A DNA stretch of 64,000 nt from Stappia sp. WLB 29 (GTDB taxonomy: Bacteria; Pseudomonadota; Alphaproteobacteria; Rhizobiales; Stappiaceae): assembly GCF_023507705.1 (NCBI RefSeq), contig NZ_JALBGD010000002.1, positions 434,001 through 498,000 of the forward strand. The letters run 5' to 3'. Below the pieces are notes generated by a model. It was given only the letters and a program-made list of their open reading frames with translations. It was not told the DNA's origin and did not search any database. This document shows positions 50,148 to 58,832 of the stretch, piece by piece (position 1 is the first letter of the stretch; each line of letters starts with the position of its first letter). A program made the position numbers and the translations under genes.

Positions 50148-51134
50148 ATGGCGACGAGACGTTCCGGCCCGATAGAAGGCCTTGCCGCGGGGCTCCTTGC
50201 CCTGCTGGCGCTGGCAAGCGTCAGCCTCTTCGTCGGCGTCGCCGACCTGACGCCCGGCCGGCTGCTCGATCCGGCAACGCGGGAGGCGGCGCTGGTCGCG
50301 CTTCTCGAGAGCCGGCTGCCGCGCACCGCCGCGCTGATGCTCGCCGGCTCGTGCCTGGCGATTGCCGGCGTCATCATGCAGATGCTGACGCGCAACCGCT
50401 TCGTCGAGCCGACCACCGCCGGCACCACGGAGGCGGCGGGCCTCGGCATGCTGGTGATGCTGCTGTTCTTTCCAGGTAGCCCGGTGGTGGTGAAGTCGCT
50501 GGTTTCCGCCGGCTTTGCCTGTGCCGGCACCGCGCTGTTCCTGCGCCTTCTGCGTGCGGTGCCGCCCGGCTCGCCGCTCTTGGTGCCGCTGACCGGCATC
50601 ATGTTTGGCGGCATCATTGGTTCGCTCACCGCCTACATCGCCCATCACCACGGGCTGATCCAGTCGCTCGGTGCCTGGCGCAACGGCGACTTCTCGGTGG
50701 TGATCGCCGGCCGCTACGAGCTTCTGTGGCTGACGCTGGCCCTGAGCATCCTTGCCTATCTCGCCGCCGACCGCTTCACCATCGCCGGGCTCGGCCGCGA
50801 CATGAGCCGCAATCTCGGCCTCGACCACGGACGCACGCTCGCCGTCGGCCTCGTCATCGTCTCGCTGATCTCGGCGCTGGTGGTGACGACGGTCGGTTCC
50901 ATCCCCTTCCTCGGGCTGGTGGTGCCCAATCTCGTCAGCCTCGCCATGGGCGACAACCTGCGCCGCTCGCTGCCCTGGATGGCGATCTGCGGCGCCGGCC
51001 TGGTGCTGGCCTGCGACATTGCCGGCCGCATCATCGTCGCGCCCTACGAGATCCCCGCCGGTACCGTCTTCGGCGTGCTCGGCAGCCTCGTCTTCCTCTA
51101 TCTCCTGCTGGGACGTCCCTCCCGTGCCGCATGA
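50148..51134 (+). CDS. FecCD-family siderophore permease 1
   Basis: 328 residues with about nine helices. FecCD motifs: RLPRTAALMLAGSCLAIAGV, MQMLTRNRFVEPTTAGTTEA, SIPFLGLVVPNLVSLAMGDN and EIPAGTVFGVLGSLVFLYLL. The truncated N-terminus and FatD/CeuB-like motifs place it with anguibactin/enterobactin-type importers. Overlaps the second permease by 11 bp. Confidence 0.88.
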   Translation: MATRRSGPIEGLAAGLLALLALASVSLFVGVADLTPGRLLDPATREAALVALLESRLPRTAALMLAGSCLAIAGVIMQMLTRNRFVEPTTAGTTEAAGLGMLVMLLFFPGSPVVVKSLVSAGFACAGTALFLRLLRAVPPGSPLLVPLTGIMFGGIIGSLTAYIAHHHGLIQSLGAWRNGDFSVVIAGRYELLWLTLALSILAYLAADRFTIAGLGRDMSRNLGLDHGRTLAVGLVIVSLISALVVTTVGSIPFLGLVVPNLVSLAMGDNLRRSLPWMAICGAGLVLACDIAGRIIVAPYEIPAGTVFGVLGSLVFLYLLLGRPSRAA

Positions 51135-52149
51135 CCACGCCCTTTCGGCCGTGCCCTCCCGCTTCGGCCTCAAGGCGGCGCTACGCCGGCCCGCCGTGGT
51201 GCTGTCCTTGCTGGCGCTGGCGGTCCTCGTCGTGGCGGTCGCCTTCATGACCGTCGGGGTCAAGGGCAACTGGGAGTTCGCGCTCGCCTTTCGCGGGCGC
51301 AAGCTGCTGGCGATCTGCGTGGTGGCGAGCGCCATCGCCATTTCGACGGTGATCTTCCAGACGATTGCCGGCAACCGCATCCTCACCCCGTCGATCATGG
51401 GCTTCGACGCGCTCTATGCGCTGCTGCAGACCTCGTTCGTCTTCTTCCTCGGCTCCGCGCGGCTCGCCAGCGTCGACAGCCGCCTGCTCTTCGCGGTGGA
51501 GACGGCGGCGATGCTGGCCTTCTCGCTCGCGCTCTATCGCTGGCTGTTCCTCGGCGCGCGGCGGGGCCTGCAGGTGCTGCTGCTGGTCGGCGTCGTCTTC
51601 GGCCTGTTGTTCCGCGGCACGATGGTGCTGCTGCAGCGGATCATCGATCCGAACGAGTTCGTCGTGCTGCAGGATCGCCTCTTCGCCAGTTTCAACGGCG
51701 TCGCGCCGGACCTTCTGGGTATCGCCACGCTGGTGATCGTCGCCGTGTCGCTGGTGTTGTGGCGCCTGCGCGGCCGGCTCGACGTGTTGCTGCTCGGCCG
51801 CGACCAGGCGATCAACCTGGGGCTCGACTATCGGCGCACCGTCTCGCTGATCCTCATCCTCGTGTCGCTGCAGGTCTGCGTCGCCACCGCCCTTGTCGGG
51901 CCGCTCAACGGCTTCGAGCCGGTCAGTTTCTTCGGCCTGCTGGTCGCCAATGTCGCCTATCTGCTGGTGCCGGGCTTCCGCCATGCGCATGTGCTGGTCG
52001 GGGCGGCGCTCATCGGCATCCTGCTGCTCGCCGGCGGCCAACTGGTGCTGGAACAGATGCTGGGCTTCGGCTCGGCGGTCGGCATCGTCACCGAGTTCGT
52101 CGGCGGCATCCTGTTCATCGTCATGCTGCTGAGGGGAATGGCGCGTTGA
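51124..52149 (+). CDS. FecCD-family siderophore permease 2
   Basis: About 341 residues: RRPAVVLSLLALAVLVVAVA helix, RKLLAICVVASAIAISTVIF, QTIAGNRILTPSIMGFDALY, and NGFEPVSFFGLLVANVAYLL. FatC/CeuC-like. The GTG at 51124 overlaps the first permease; a GTG at 51151 is an alternative. Its stop overlaps the ATPase start (TTGA). Confidence 0.85.
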   Translation: MPHDHALSAVPSRFGLKAALRRPAVVLSLLALAVLVVAVAFMTVGVKGNWEFALAFRGRKLLAICVVASAIAISTVIFQTIAGNRILTPSIMGFDALYALLQTSFVFFLGSARLASVDSRLLFAVETAAMLAFSLALYRWLFLGARRGLQVLLLVGVVFGLLFRGTMVLLQRIIDPNEFVVLQDRLFASFNGVAPDLLGIATLVIVAVSLVLWRLRGRLDVLLLGRDQAINLGLDYRRTVSLILILVSLQVCVATALVGPLNGFEPVSFFGLLVANVAYLLVPGFRHAHVLVGAALIGILLLAGGQLVLEQMLGFGSAVGIVTEFVGGILFIVMLLRGMAR

Positions 52150-52925
52150 TCGAGATCGAGGGACTGACCAAGGCCTATGACGGGCATGTCGTCGTCGACG
52201 GCGTCAGCCTGACCATTCCGCGCGGCGGGCTCACCGGCATCATCGGGCCGAACGGGGCGGGCAAGTCGACCCTGCTCGGCCTGATCGCGCGGCTGCTCGC
52301 CGCCGACCGCGGCACGGTCGCCGTCGACGGGCTGAACGTCGCGACGACGCCGGGCGAGGAGTTGTCGCGCCGGCTCTCGGTCCTGAAGCAGGACAACAGC
52401 ATTGCCGCCCGGCTCACCGTGCGCGATCTCGTCGCCTTCGGCCGCTATCCGCATTCGCGCGGGCGCCTGGGAGAGGCGGACCAAGCGATGATCGGCCGGG
52501 CGCTTTCCTATCTCGGGCTGGAGCCCATCGCCGACCGCTTCCTCGACGAGCTTTCCGGCGGCCAGCGCCAGCGCGCCTATGTCGCCATGGTGCTGGCCCA
52601 GGACACGGACTACATGCTGTTCGACGAGCCGCTCGCCAGCCTCGACATCCGCCATGCGGTGTCGATGATGCACCTCTTGCGCGACGCCTCGCGGCGCTTC
52701 GGCAAGGCGGTGGTGGTGGTCCTGCACGACATCGATATCGCGGGAAACTTCTCCGACCGCATCATCGGCATGAAGGACGGTCGGGTCGTGTGCCACGGCA
52801 GCGCCGGCGAGGTGATGACCGGCGCCAACCTGACGGCGATCTACGACATACCCATTTCCGCGCACCGGCTGGACGGCCAGTTCGTGACGACCTATGCGCT
52901 GCCCGAGGGTGCGGCCGGCGCCTGA
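52146..52925 (+). CDS. Siderophore ABC transporter ATP-binding protein
   Basis: 259 residues. Walker A GPNGAGKST, Q loop VLKQDNSIAARLT, signature DELSGGQRQRAYVAMVLA, Walker B YMLFDEPLASLD, H loop VLHDIDIAGN. FecE/CeuD-type. TTG start fused to the permease stop. Last gene of the siderophore operon; its last 34 bp overlap the end of the convergent transporter gene. Confidence 0.9.
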   Translation: MIEIEGLTKAYDGHVVVDGVSLTIPRGGLTGIIGPNGAGKSTLLGLIARLLAADRGTVAVDGLNVATTPGEELSRRLSVLKQDNSIAARLTVRDLVAFGRYPHSRGRLGEADQAMIGRALSYLGLEPIADRFLDELSGGQRQRAYVAMVLAQDTDYMLFDEPLASLDIRHAVSMMHLLRDASRRFGKAVVVVLHDIDIAGNFSDRIIGMKDGRVVCHGSAGEVMTGANLTAIYDIPISAHRLDGQFVTTYALPEGAAGA

Positions 52926-54106
52926 GCCGGGGCGGCCGAGGCGGGCGGCACGGCAACTCCGATGGGCGAGGCGTCGCCCTGTGCGCCATCGGTCGCCTCG
53001 TTCAGGGGCAGCATGTTGGTCAGCACCGTATCGAGGATCAGCAGGCACGGTACGGCGATGAAGCCGCCGACCGGCCCCCACAGCCAGATCCACAGGGCGA
53101 TGGCCAGCAGCACGACGAAGGGGTTCAGCGTCATCGTGCGCCCCAGCACCGCCGGGGTCAGGAACTGCGCCTCCAGCAGGTTGAGGAACAGGTAGACGAG
53201 GGGCGGCGCCAGGATGCCGAAGGTCGTCTCGGAGGTGGCAAGGCCGACGCCGGTCAGCAGCAGGGCCATCACCGCCGGCCCGATATAGATCACGTAGTTC
53301 AATACCCCGGCGAGCAGGCCCCACAGCATCGGCGAGGGCACGCCGAGCGCCCACAGGGCCAGCGACACGGCAAGGCCGAGGACGATGTTCACCGCGGTGA
53401 TCGACAGCAGGTAGCGCGACACTCTGGCCTCGACATCCTCGAAGATGCGCCTTGCGCTGGCGCGCAGGGCCGAGGTCGGGCAGAAGGCGAGCACCGCCTC
53501 GCGGAACTGCTTCCGCGTGGCGATGAAGAAATACATGCTGGCGAGAAACAGCACGATCTGTGCCGTCAGGGCCGGGGCGAAATAGGCGACGCTCTCCACC
53601 GCCGAGGTGTCGTCCACCTCCACCTTCATGCCCGTGGTCTCGCCGAGAGCTGAGCGCAGTTCCTCCTGCATGCCGCCGAACGACGCGATGACACCCTGCC
53701 AGCTTGTCAGCTGCGACTGCAGCTTCGCCCAGATCTCCGGCAGCTTGTCCATCCAGTCCGACAGCGGCACCGCGAAGGCGGTTCCGGTCATGGCGATGAG
53801 GGTGAGGAAGGCGGCGACGACGCCGAGTGCCGAAATCCAGGTGGGAATGCCGAATTGCTCGATTCTGTCCGACAGCGGGCCGAACATCAACCCGATGACC
53901 ACGGCGAGGAAGATCGGCGCGAGGATCATCTGGGCGTGGTCGATGGCCAGCAGCACGGCCAGAAGGCCGAGAACGATCACCGCAAGGCGTGCCGCATTGG
54001 CGAGCACCGTTTCCCAATCCGTCGCCGACAAGGTCGTCTTCCCCGAAAGTCGTGAATGCAGTTCGTGCAACGTGCCGAGGGTTCCGCCCGCCTGTCCCGA
54101 CAACAT
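52892..54106 (-). CDS. AI-2E family transporter
   Basis: About 404 residues, eight helices in the PerM/YdiK arrangement, with GVLNYVIYIGPAVMALLLTG, NLLEAQFLTPAVLGRTMTLN and LNPFVVLLAIALWIWLWGPV as family motifs. Members export autoinducer-2 or exchange sodium for protons. ATG at 54106 is chosen; GTG at 54115 is possible. A perfect GSR promoter lies 25 bp upstream. The polar Pro/Ala C-terminal tail overlaps the siderophore ATPase gene on the other strand. Confidence 0.88.
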   Translation of the reverse strand: MLSGQAGGTLGTLHELHSRLSGKTTLSATDWETVLANAARLAVIVLGLLAVLLAIDHAQMILAPIFLAVVIGLMFGPLSDRIEQFGIPTWISALGVVAAFLTLIAMTGTAFAVPLSDWMDKLPEIWAKLQSQLTSWQGVIASFGGMQEELRSALGETTGMKVEVDDTSAVESVAYFAPALTAQIVLFLASMYFFIATRKQFREAVLAFCPTSALRASARRIFEDVEARVSRYLLSITAVNIVLGLAVSLALWALGVPSPMLWGLLAGVLNYVIYIGPAVMALLLTGVGLATSETTFGILAPPLVYLFLNLLEAQFLTPAVLGRTMTLNPFVVLLAIALWIWLWGPVGGFIAVPCLLILDTVLTNMLPLNEATDGAQGDASPIGVAVPPASAAPAQAPAAPSGSA

Positions 54107-54130
54107 GGAGCGCACGGCCTGCGATGTTCA

Positions 54131-54156
54131 ACGCGGCAGCCGGCAAAAAGGTTCCC
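54131..54156 (-). promoter_or_regulatory. EcfG-type promoter for the AI-2E transporter
   Basis: Minus strand GGAAC (54156-54152), 17-bp spacer, CGTT (54134-54131); 24 bp from the ATG at 54106. Confidence 0.7.
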
Positions 54157-54205
54157 GAGGGCAAGGCGGGGTCGGGGAAAAGACGGGGCCTTGCCGGTCT
54201 CCGTC

Positions 54206-55804
54206 TCAGATATCCTTCAGCGGGATCATCATGCGCACGCGCACCCCGTCGGGGCGATGCTCGCGCTCCAGCCGGCCGCCCAGCTCGCCGCGGATATTGG
54301 CGTCGATGAGCCGCGTACCGAAGCCGGCGCTGCCCGAAGGTTCGACCGGCGCGGAGGAGGTCTCCACCCAGTCGAGTTGCAGCTCCCGGTGCCTGCGCTT
54401 GCCGACGAGGGTCCAGGAAATCCGCAGGTCGCCTTCGCCGCGGGCGATGCCGCTGTATTTCAGCGCGTTCGTGGCGAGTTCGTGGAAGGTGAGGCCGAGC
54501 GCCTGGGTGGTGCGCTCGTCGAGCAGGACCTTGGGCCCCTCGATCCGCTCCTCGCCGAAATCGGGGCCCAGCACCTGATTCAGCTCGGTCGTCAGCAGCT
54601 CGCGCAGGTCCGCCCGGCGCCAGTGCGAGCGGGTCAGCATGTCCTGGGCGTTCGCCATCGCGTGCAACCGGGCGGAGAAGGACTGGGAGAACTCGTCGAT
54701 GCTTTCGGAATTCGCGGCGGTCTGGCGGGCGATGGCGAGCACCCTCGCGATGGAGTTCTTGATCCGGTGCTTCATCTCCTGGAGCATCAGGTCCTTTTCC
54801 TGCACCGCCTTTTGCGAGGCGGCCTGCAGGGCGCGGGCCGCCTGCACCGACTTGATCTGGAACCGCGTCGACATTGCCAGCGCCAGCGCCAGCAGCAGCG
54901 AGATCGCGCCCGTTACCATCGAATAGAGATGCTGGTCCCGACCGCGGAAGTCCGGTGTCGCATGGGCGCTGAACGTCCATTTGCGCCCGGCGATATCGAC
55001 GGTGCGCTGGGTCTTCAGGTTCTTGAAGGGCTCGCTGTCGCCGAAGCCTTCGGAGCGGAAGAGAACGACCGCCTCCGCTTCGGTCGTGTCGGCGGTCTGG
55101 AAGGTCAGCGGCAGGCGGGTCGAGCCGCCGAGCGCGGCGGCATGCAGGTCGCCGGCGCGGAAGGGGGAATAGACGAAACCGGCGATCGGACCGTCCGCGG
55201 CCGCGCGGAAGGGAATGTAGACGAGGAAGCCGGCCTGCTTGTCCTCGGTGATCTCCTGGGCGAGCTCGACGGGCGCGCTGGCGCGAGGAGCGCCGCTTTC
55301 CAGCGCTGCCAGCATTGCTGCGCGCCGGTTGGGCTCGCTGAACATGTCGAAGCCGAGGGCGGCGCGGTTCATCTCGTCCGGCGGCTCCAGCATGACGATG
55401 GGCGTGCGCTGCTCCAGCGCCGTGTCCGGCCAGACCACCCGGTCGATCCCGTAGGCTGCGGCGATGTCGCGTTCGGCCCCGGCCTCCTCGCCGGTGCGGA
55501 TCAGCCTCGCATAGCCGATGCCGCGGATGCCCTCGTAGTCCTTCTGCAGGCCCAGCGAGGCGGTGAAGCGCGCGAAGGCATCGCGCGCCACTTCGCTCTC
55601 GTGGGCGGCGAAGAAGGCATGGGTGGAAACGAGCAGGGCGATGTGCTGGCGGGTGCGGTCGACGACACGGTCGGCTGCGGCCTGCGCGATGGTTTCGAAA
55701 CGGATCCGGTCGGCGGCGTTTTCCGCCCGGTACACGACCATCGTCATCCCGGCGCCGGCCAGGGCGACGACGATCAGAATGCTCGGAGGCAGAAGCCGGA
55801 TCAC
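54206..55804 (-). CDS. CHASE-HWE membrane sensor histidine kinase
   Basis: About 532 residues. TM1 (about 5-25), a CHASE domain (about 40-270, with RGIGYARLIRTGEEAGAER and GFLVYIPFRAAADG), TM2 (about 285-305), then the HWE kinase core: MKHRIKNSIARVLAIARQTA with phospho-His, HELATNALKYSGIARGEG and LDWVETSSAP, GFGTRLID. All kinase motifs are intact. GTG start at 55804 with GGAAAG 6 bp upstream. Located next to csbD-phyR, it is the best candidate here for the PhyR kinase. Confidence 0.9.
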   Translation of the reverse strand: MIRLLPPSILIVVALAGAGMTMVVYRAENAADRIRFETIAQAAADRVVDRTRQHIALLVSTHAFFAAHESEVARDAFARFTASLGLQKDYEGIRGIGYARLIRTGEEAGAERDIAAAYGIDRVVWPDTALEQRTPIVMLEPPDEMNRAALGFDMFSEPNRRAAMLAALESGAPRASAPVELAQEITEDKQAGFLVYIPFRAAADGPIAGFVYSPFRAGDLHAAALGGSTRLPLTFQTADTTEAEAVVLFRSEGFGDSEPFKNLKTQRTVDIAGRKWTFSAHATPDFRGRDQHLYSMVTGAISLLLALALAMSTRFQIKSVQAARALQAASQKAVQEKDLMLQEMKHRIKNSIARVLAIARQTAANSESIDEFSQSFSARLHAMANAQDMLTRSHWRRADLRELLTTELNQVLGPDFGEERIEGPKVLLDERTTQALGLTFHELATNALKYSGIARGEGDLRISWTLVGKRRHRELQLDWVETSSAPVEPSGSAGFGTRLIDANIRGELGGRLEREHRPDGVRVRMMIPLKDI

Positions 55805-55905
55805 GTCATCTTTCCATCGCGCCGGGTCCTTCGTTTGCGCAGCAGCCGGGCCTGCGCTCCGTCCCGCTGCGGCCCCTGCGGAAACGGTACGTCTGCAGTC
55901 CCGGC

Positions 55906-55930
55906 GGAACCTTTTTCCCGGCCGGGGGTT
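55906..55930 (+). promoter_or_regulatory. EcfG-type promoter for csbD
   Basis: GGAAC at 55906-55910, 16-bp spacer, GGTT at 55927-55930; 45 bp before the ATG at 55976. Confidence 0.65.
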
Positions 55931-55975
55931 CGCTTCATGCGAGGTCAACTCGCGTTGAAGTACAAGGAGAGCTTC

Positions 55976-56173
55976 ATGAACTGGAACCAGATCGAAGGCA
56001 ACTGGGAACAATTCAAGGGCAAGGTCCAGGAGCGCTGGGGAGACCTCACCGGCGACGACATGGACGTGATTGCCGGCAACCGGAAGCAGCTGGTGGGCAA
56101 GATCCAGGAGCGCTACGGCATGGCGGAAGAGAAAGCCGAGCGCGAGGTCGACGACTGGCTCGGCCGCTCGTAA
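55976..56173 (+). CDS. csbD: CsbD-family stress protein
   Basis: 65 residues: MNWNQIEGNWEQFKGKVQER, WGDLTGDDMDVIAGNRKQLV, GKIQERYGMAEEKAEREVDD. The classical CsbD pattern, a small soluble helical general stress protein. ATG with AAGGAGAG 6 bp upstream and a GSR promoter in front. A 13-bp-stem hairpin follows. Confidence 0.92.
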   Translation: MNWNQIEGNWEQFKGKVQERWGDLTGDDMDVIAGNRKQLVGKIQERYGMAEEKAEREVDDWLGRS

Positions 56174-56196
56174 GCCTCCCGGCGCTCGCATGAAAT

Positions 56197-56227
56197 GCCC
56201 CGCGCCACCTCATCGGTGGCGCGGGGC
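56197..56227. terminator. Bidirectional terminator hairpin
   Basis: GCCCCGCGCCACC (56197-56209), loop TCATC, GGTGGCGCGGGGC (56215-56227): a 13-bp perfect stem between the convergent csbD and phyR genes; no T-run. Confidence 0.6.
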
Positions 56228-56260
56228 CGGATCTGGACAGACAAGACCATTCAGGCCCGA

Positions 56261-57055
56261 TCAGGCCGCGGCTTCGACGGTCTGGTCGAAGAACAGGGCC
56301 TGGCTGATCAGCGCCCGCACCATGTCGGGATTGAACGGCTTGGTGATCAGGAAGGCCGGCTCGGGGCGTTCGCCCGTCAACAGGCGCTCGGGGAAGGCGG
56401 TGATGAAGATCGCCGGCATCGGCTCGCTCTTCAAAATGTCGTTCACCGCGTCGATCCCCGAGCTGCCGTCGGCCAGCTGGATGTCGGCGAGGATCATCCG
56501 CGGCTTCTTGCGGGCGAACAGCTCGACCGCCTCCTTGTGGGTGCGGGCGACGCCGCAGACCCGGTGGCCCAGCTCCGTCACGATATGTTCGATATCCATG
56601 GCGATCAGCGGCTCGTCCTCGATGATGAGGATGTCCGTCGCGATCTGCTGGGAGATGTTGCGGGCCGCGTCCGACAGCAGGACCTCCACCTCGTCGACCG
56701 GCACGTCGAGGATCTGCGCGGTTTCCTCCGGCGCGAAGCCTTCCACCGATGTCAGGAGAAATGCCTGGCGCTCCGGCGAGGGGAGCATGGACAGGTTCGC
56801 CGTTGCCCGGCGTTCCCAGGCGAAGGGCGAATCGAGGGGCGGAATGTCCATCTGGACGGATCCGAAGACGGCCGCGAAGACCTTGTACAGGGAGACGCGG
56901 TCGTTGCCGGTCTCGGGAAACGAGGAAACGTCCGCAATCAGCGTCTCCAGTGTGGTGGCGACGTAGGCATCGCCCGACTGCTGCGACCCTGTCACCGCTC
57001 TTGCGTATCGACGCAAGTAGGGAAGATGGGGCGCAATGCGGTTCGAAAGTGGCAT
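56261..57055 (-). CDS. phyR: PhyR, general stress response anti-anti-sigma factor
   Basis: 264 residues. The N-terminal sigma-factor-like domain (about 1-135, LPYLRRYARAVTGSQQSGDA to PVDEVEVLLSDAARN) mimics EcfG; the C-terminal receiver carries IIEDEPLIAMD, phospho-Asp191 in MILADIQLADGSSG, and ITKPFNPD. When phosphorylated, the sigma-like domain binds NepR and frees EcfG. ATG at 57055 with a GGAG-like site. A perfect GSR promoter drives it, giving positive feedback. It is divergent from nepR-ecfG, the canonical arrangement, and the only PhyR in the window. Confidence 0.96.
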   Translation of the reverse strand: MPLSNRIAPHLPYLRRYARAVTGSQQSGDAYVATTLETLIADVSSFPETGNDRVSLYKVFAAVFGSVQMDIPPLDSPFAWERRATANLSMLPSPERQAFLLTSVEGFAPEETAQILDVPVDEVEVLLSDAARNISQQIATDILIIEDEPLIAMDIEHIVTELGHRVCGVARTHKEAVELFARKKPRMILADIQLADGSSGIDAVNDILKSEPMPAIFITAFPERLLTGERPEPAFLITKPFNPDMVRALISQALFFDQTVEAAA

Positions 57056-57099
57056 GTGGAACTCCCTGTCTGCCCGTCCGGGCGCTCAACATTCAGTCT

Positions 57100-57124
57100 A
57101 ACGCGGGCCTGAGAGAAAAGTTCC
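57100..57124 (-). promoter_or_regulatory. EcfG-type promoter for phyR
   Basis: Minus strand GGAAC (57124-57120), 16-bp spacer, CGTT (57103-57100); 44 bp from the phyR ATG. No matching motif was seen on plus for nepR-ecfG. Confidence 0.75.
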
Positions 57125-57189
57125 CTCCCTCGCGCTTTTTTTTCTCTGGTGGTTATAGTGGGTCAAACGGACGAACCGGGTGCTTTGGG

Positions 57190-57414
57190 ATGAACGGAAC
57201 GAAGAAGACGGGACCGGGAACGACGATACCGGCGAAGACGGGGCGCCCCGCCGTCTCGGAAGCGCATGAGGCTGCGAGCCAGGAATACATCACGCAGCGC
57301 CTGCGGGAGCTTTACGACACCGTGCAGGAGGAGGGCACCCCGGACCGGTTCCTCGACCTGCTGGAACAGCTCGACGAGGCGGAGAAGGCGGCGTCGGAGA
57401 AGCCCGGCAAATGA
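57190..57414 (+). CDS. nepR: NepR anti-sigma factor
   Basis: 74 residues. The NepR core ITQRLRELYDTVQEEGTPDR, FLDLLEQLDEAEKA is close to consensus; the tails are disordered. It binds EcfG and, under stress, PhyR. Its stop overlaps the ecfG start (ATGA), so the two are co-translated. The ribosome site (TTGGG) is weak. Confidence 0.9.
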   Translation: MNGTKKTGPGTTIPAKTGRPAVSEAHEAASQEYITQRLRELYDTVQEEGTPDRFLDLLEQLDEAEKAASEKPGK

Positions 57415-57941
57415 CGGCGGAAACTGCGCTTTCCTCGGCCGATTTCAAGCGCGAGATGCTGGCGCAGCTTCCGGCCCTGCGGGCCTTCGCCGTATCGCTG
57501 TGCGGGCGCGCCGACCTGGCCGACGACCTCGTCCAGGACACGATCCTCAACGCCTGGAAGGCTAGGGCGAGCTTCATTGCCGGCACCAACATGCGCGCCT
57601 GGCTGTTTCGCATCCTGCGCAACTGCTTCTACAGCCTCTTGCGCAAATCCTCCCGCGAAGTCCAGGACGAGGACGAAAAGCTCGCCGGGCAGTTGTCCGT
57701 GGCGCCCAGCCAGCACGCGTCCATCGCCATGAACGAATTCCGCCACGCGCTCGATGCCCTGCCGAGCGACCAGCGCGAGGCGATCGTGCTCGTCGGGGCC
57801 TCCGGCTTTTCCTACGAGGAGGCGGCCGAGATCTGCGGCTGCGCCACCGGAACGCTGAAAAGCCGCGTGCACCGGGCGCGCGCGCGGCTGCGGGAGCTCA
57901 TGGCGCTTCCCGAGGACGAGGCGGCGGGCTCTTCCGTCTAG
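57411..57941 (+). CDS. ecfG: EcfG general stress sigma factor (copy 1)
   Basis: 176 residues. Region 2 LPALRAFAVSLCGRADLADD, LVQDTILNAW, and TNMRAWLFRILRNCFYSLLR; region 4 LPSDQREAIVLVGASGFSYE, EAAEICGCATGTLKSRVHRA. ECF15-type sigma factor controlled by NepR and PhyR; recognises GGAAC-N16/17-CGTT promoters. Overlaps nepR. Converges with the holin-like membrane protein gene 2 bp away. Confidence 0.93.
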   Translation: MTAETALSSADFKREMLAQLPALRAFAVSLCGRADLADDLVQDTILNAWKARASFIAGTNMRAWLFRILRNCFYSLLRKSSREVQDEDEKLAGQLSVAPSQHASIAMNEFRHALDALPSDQREAIVLVGASGFSYEEAAEICGCATGTLKSRVHRARARLRELMALPEDEAAGSSV

Positions 57942-57943
57942 GA

Positions 57944-58378
57944 TCAGTCCGCGTCGCTGTCGCCGCGCCGGGTCGCCAGGATAACGGCAAGGCCGGCGAG
58001 GGCCGCAAAGGCCAGGCCCTTGCGCGACTGCAGCATCGGCAGCGCCGCGGCGAGCACCGCGGTCGTCGCCAGGTTCCGCTGGCTGTCTCTCTTCTGCTGG
58101 CGCCGCCGTTCCACCGCATTGCTGATCGCAAGGCCGAGCAGCGCCAGTGCGGCCAGTCCCACCTGCGACAGGCTGACCATCAGCGCTGCGGTCGCCGGCG
58201 GATAGTGGGCTGCGAGCGCAAGGCCGGCTGAGACGAGCGCGGCCGCATAGGCGGCCAGGGCGAACAGCCCGGTCAGCGCCCAGAACAGGGCGGAGCGGCG
58301 GGCTCGGCGCAGGGCTGCGCCGAGGTCCACCGAGAGGATCGGTGCCAGGATAGAGGCAAGGCGCAGCATTGCGGTCAA
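57944..58378 (-). CDS. Holin-like (phage holin superfamily III) membrane protein
   Basis: 144 residues, three to four helices: a pair LFWALTGLFALAAYAAALVS and ALMVSLSQVGLAALALLGLA, and a C-terminal QSRKGLAFAALAGLAVILAT. It resembles the chromosomal proteins named phage holin family that occur beside DUF883 proteins in stress loci; no phage genes are present. Overlaps the DUF883 gene by 4 bp, so they form an operon. Confidence 0.6.
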   Translation of the reverse strand: MTAMLRLASILAPILSVDLGAALRRARRSALFWALTGLFALAAYAAALVSAGLALAAHYPPATAALMVSLSQVGLAALALLGLAISNAVERRRQQKRDSQRNLATTAVLAAALPMLQSRKGLAFAALAGLAVILATRRGDSDAD

Positions 58379-58725
58379 CGCCGCGACAGCAGGGCGATCA
58401 GGAAGCCGATACCGGCGGCGATGCCGAGCGACTGCAGCGGCTTGCGGCGGACATGGGCGGTCAGCGAGCGCTCGAGGCGGTTGAGCTCCTCGGTCAGGCT
58501 GTCGAGCGTCTGCTGGGAAACGTCGGCAATGTCCTTGCCGGCCTTGCTGGCACGCTCGGTATATTCGCCGGTCTTCTCGGTGCCGTAGCGCGAGATCGAC
58601 TTGGCAAGGGAGGAGATGTCGCCGCGCAGGCGCTCGATGTTCTCCTGGATCGACGCGGCTTCGTCGTCGGCGCGGGCGGCCTTGGCAGCGGCGGCGGCAG
58701 ACTTGGTGTCGGCGGTGGTCGGCAT
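58375..58725 (-). CDS. DUF883 (ElaB/YqjD-like) protein
   Basis: 116 residues. A long amphipathic helical region (IQENIERLRGDISSLAKSIS to TLDSLTEELNRLERSLTAHV) and a C-terminal membrane anchor (KPLQSLGIAAGIGFLIALLS). This is the ElaB/YqjD architecture; E. coli members tether ribosomes or associate with stationary phase. ATG at 58725 with GGAGA. No GGAAC motif was seen upstream. Confidence 0.85.
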   Translation of the reverse strand: MPTTADTKSAAAAAKAARADDEAASIQENIERLRGDISSLAKSISRYGTEKTGEYTERASKAGKDIADVSQQTLDSLTEELNRLERSLTAHVRRKPLQSLGIAAGIGFLIALLSRR

Positions 58726-58832
58726 GGGTGTCTCCTTGAGGGAAGAAACGTTGCCGCCGTCATGCGGCGGGCAACGGAGAAAGGAGGCGCCGACTGCGCC
58801 GGCACCTCCCTTTGACTGCCTGGGTCGATCGA

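Noticed and set aside
57944-58378. Possible prophage remnant, from the holin-like protein
   Set aside because: No lysin, integrase, structural gene or attachment repeat nearby; holin-like proteins of this kind are common chromosomal partners of DUF883 proteins.
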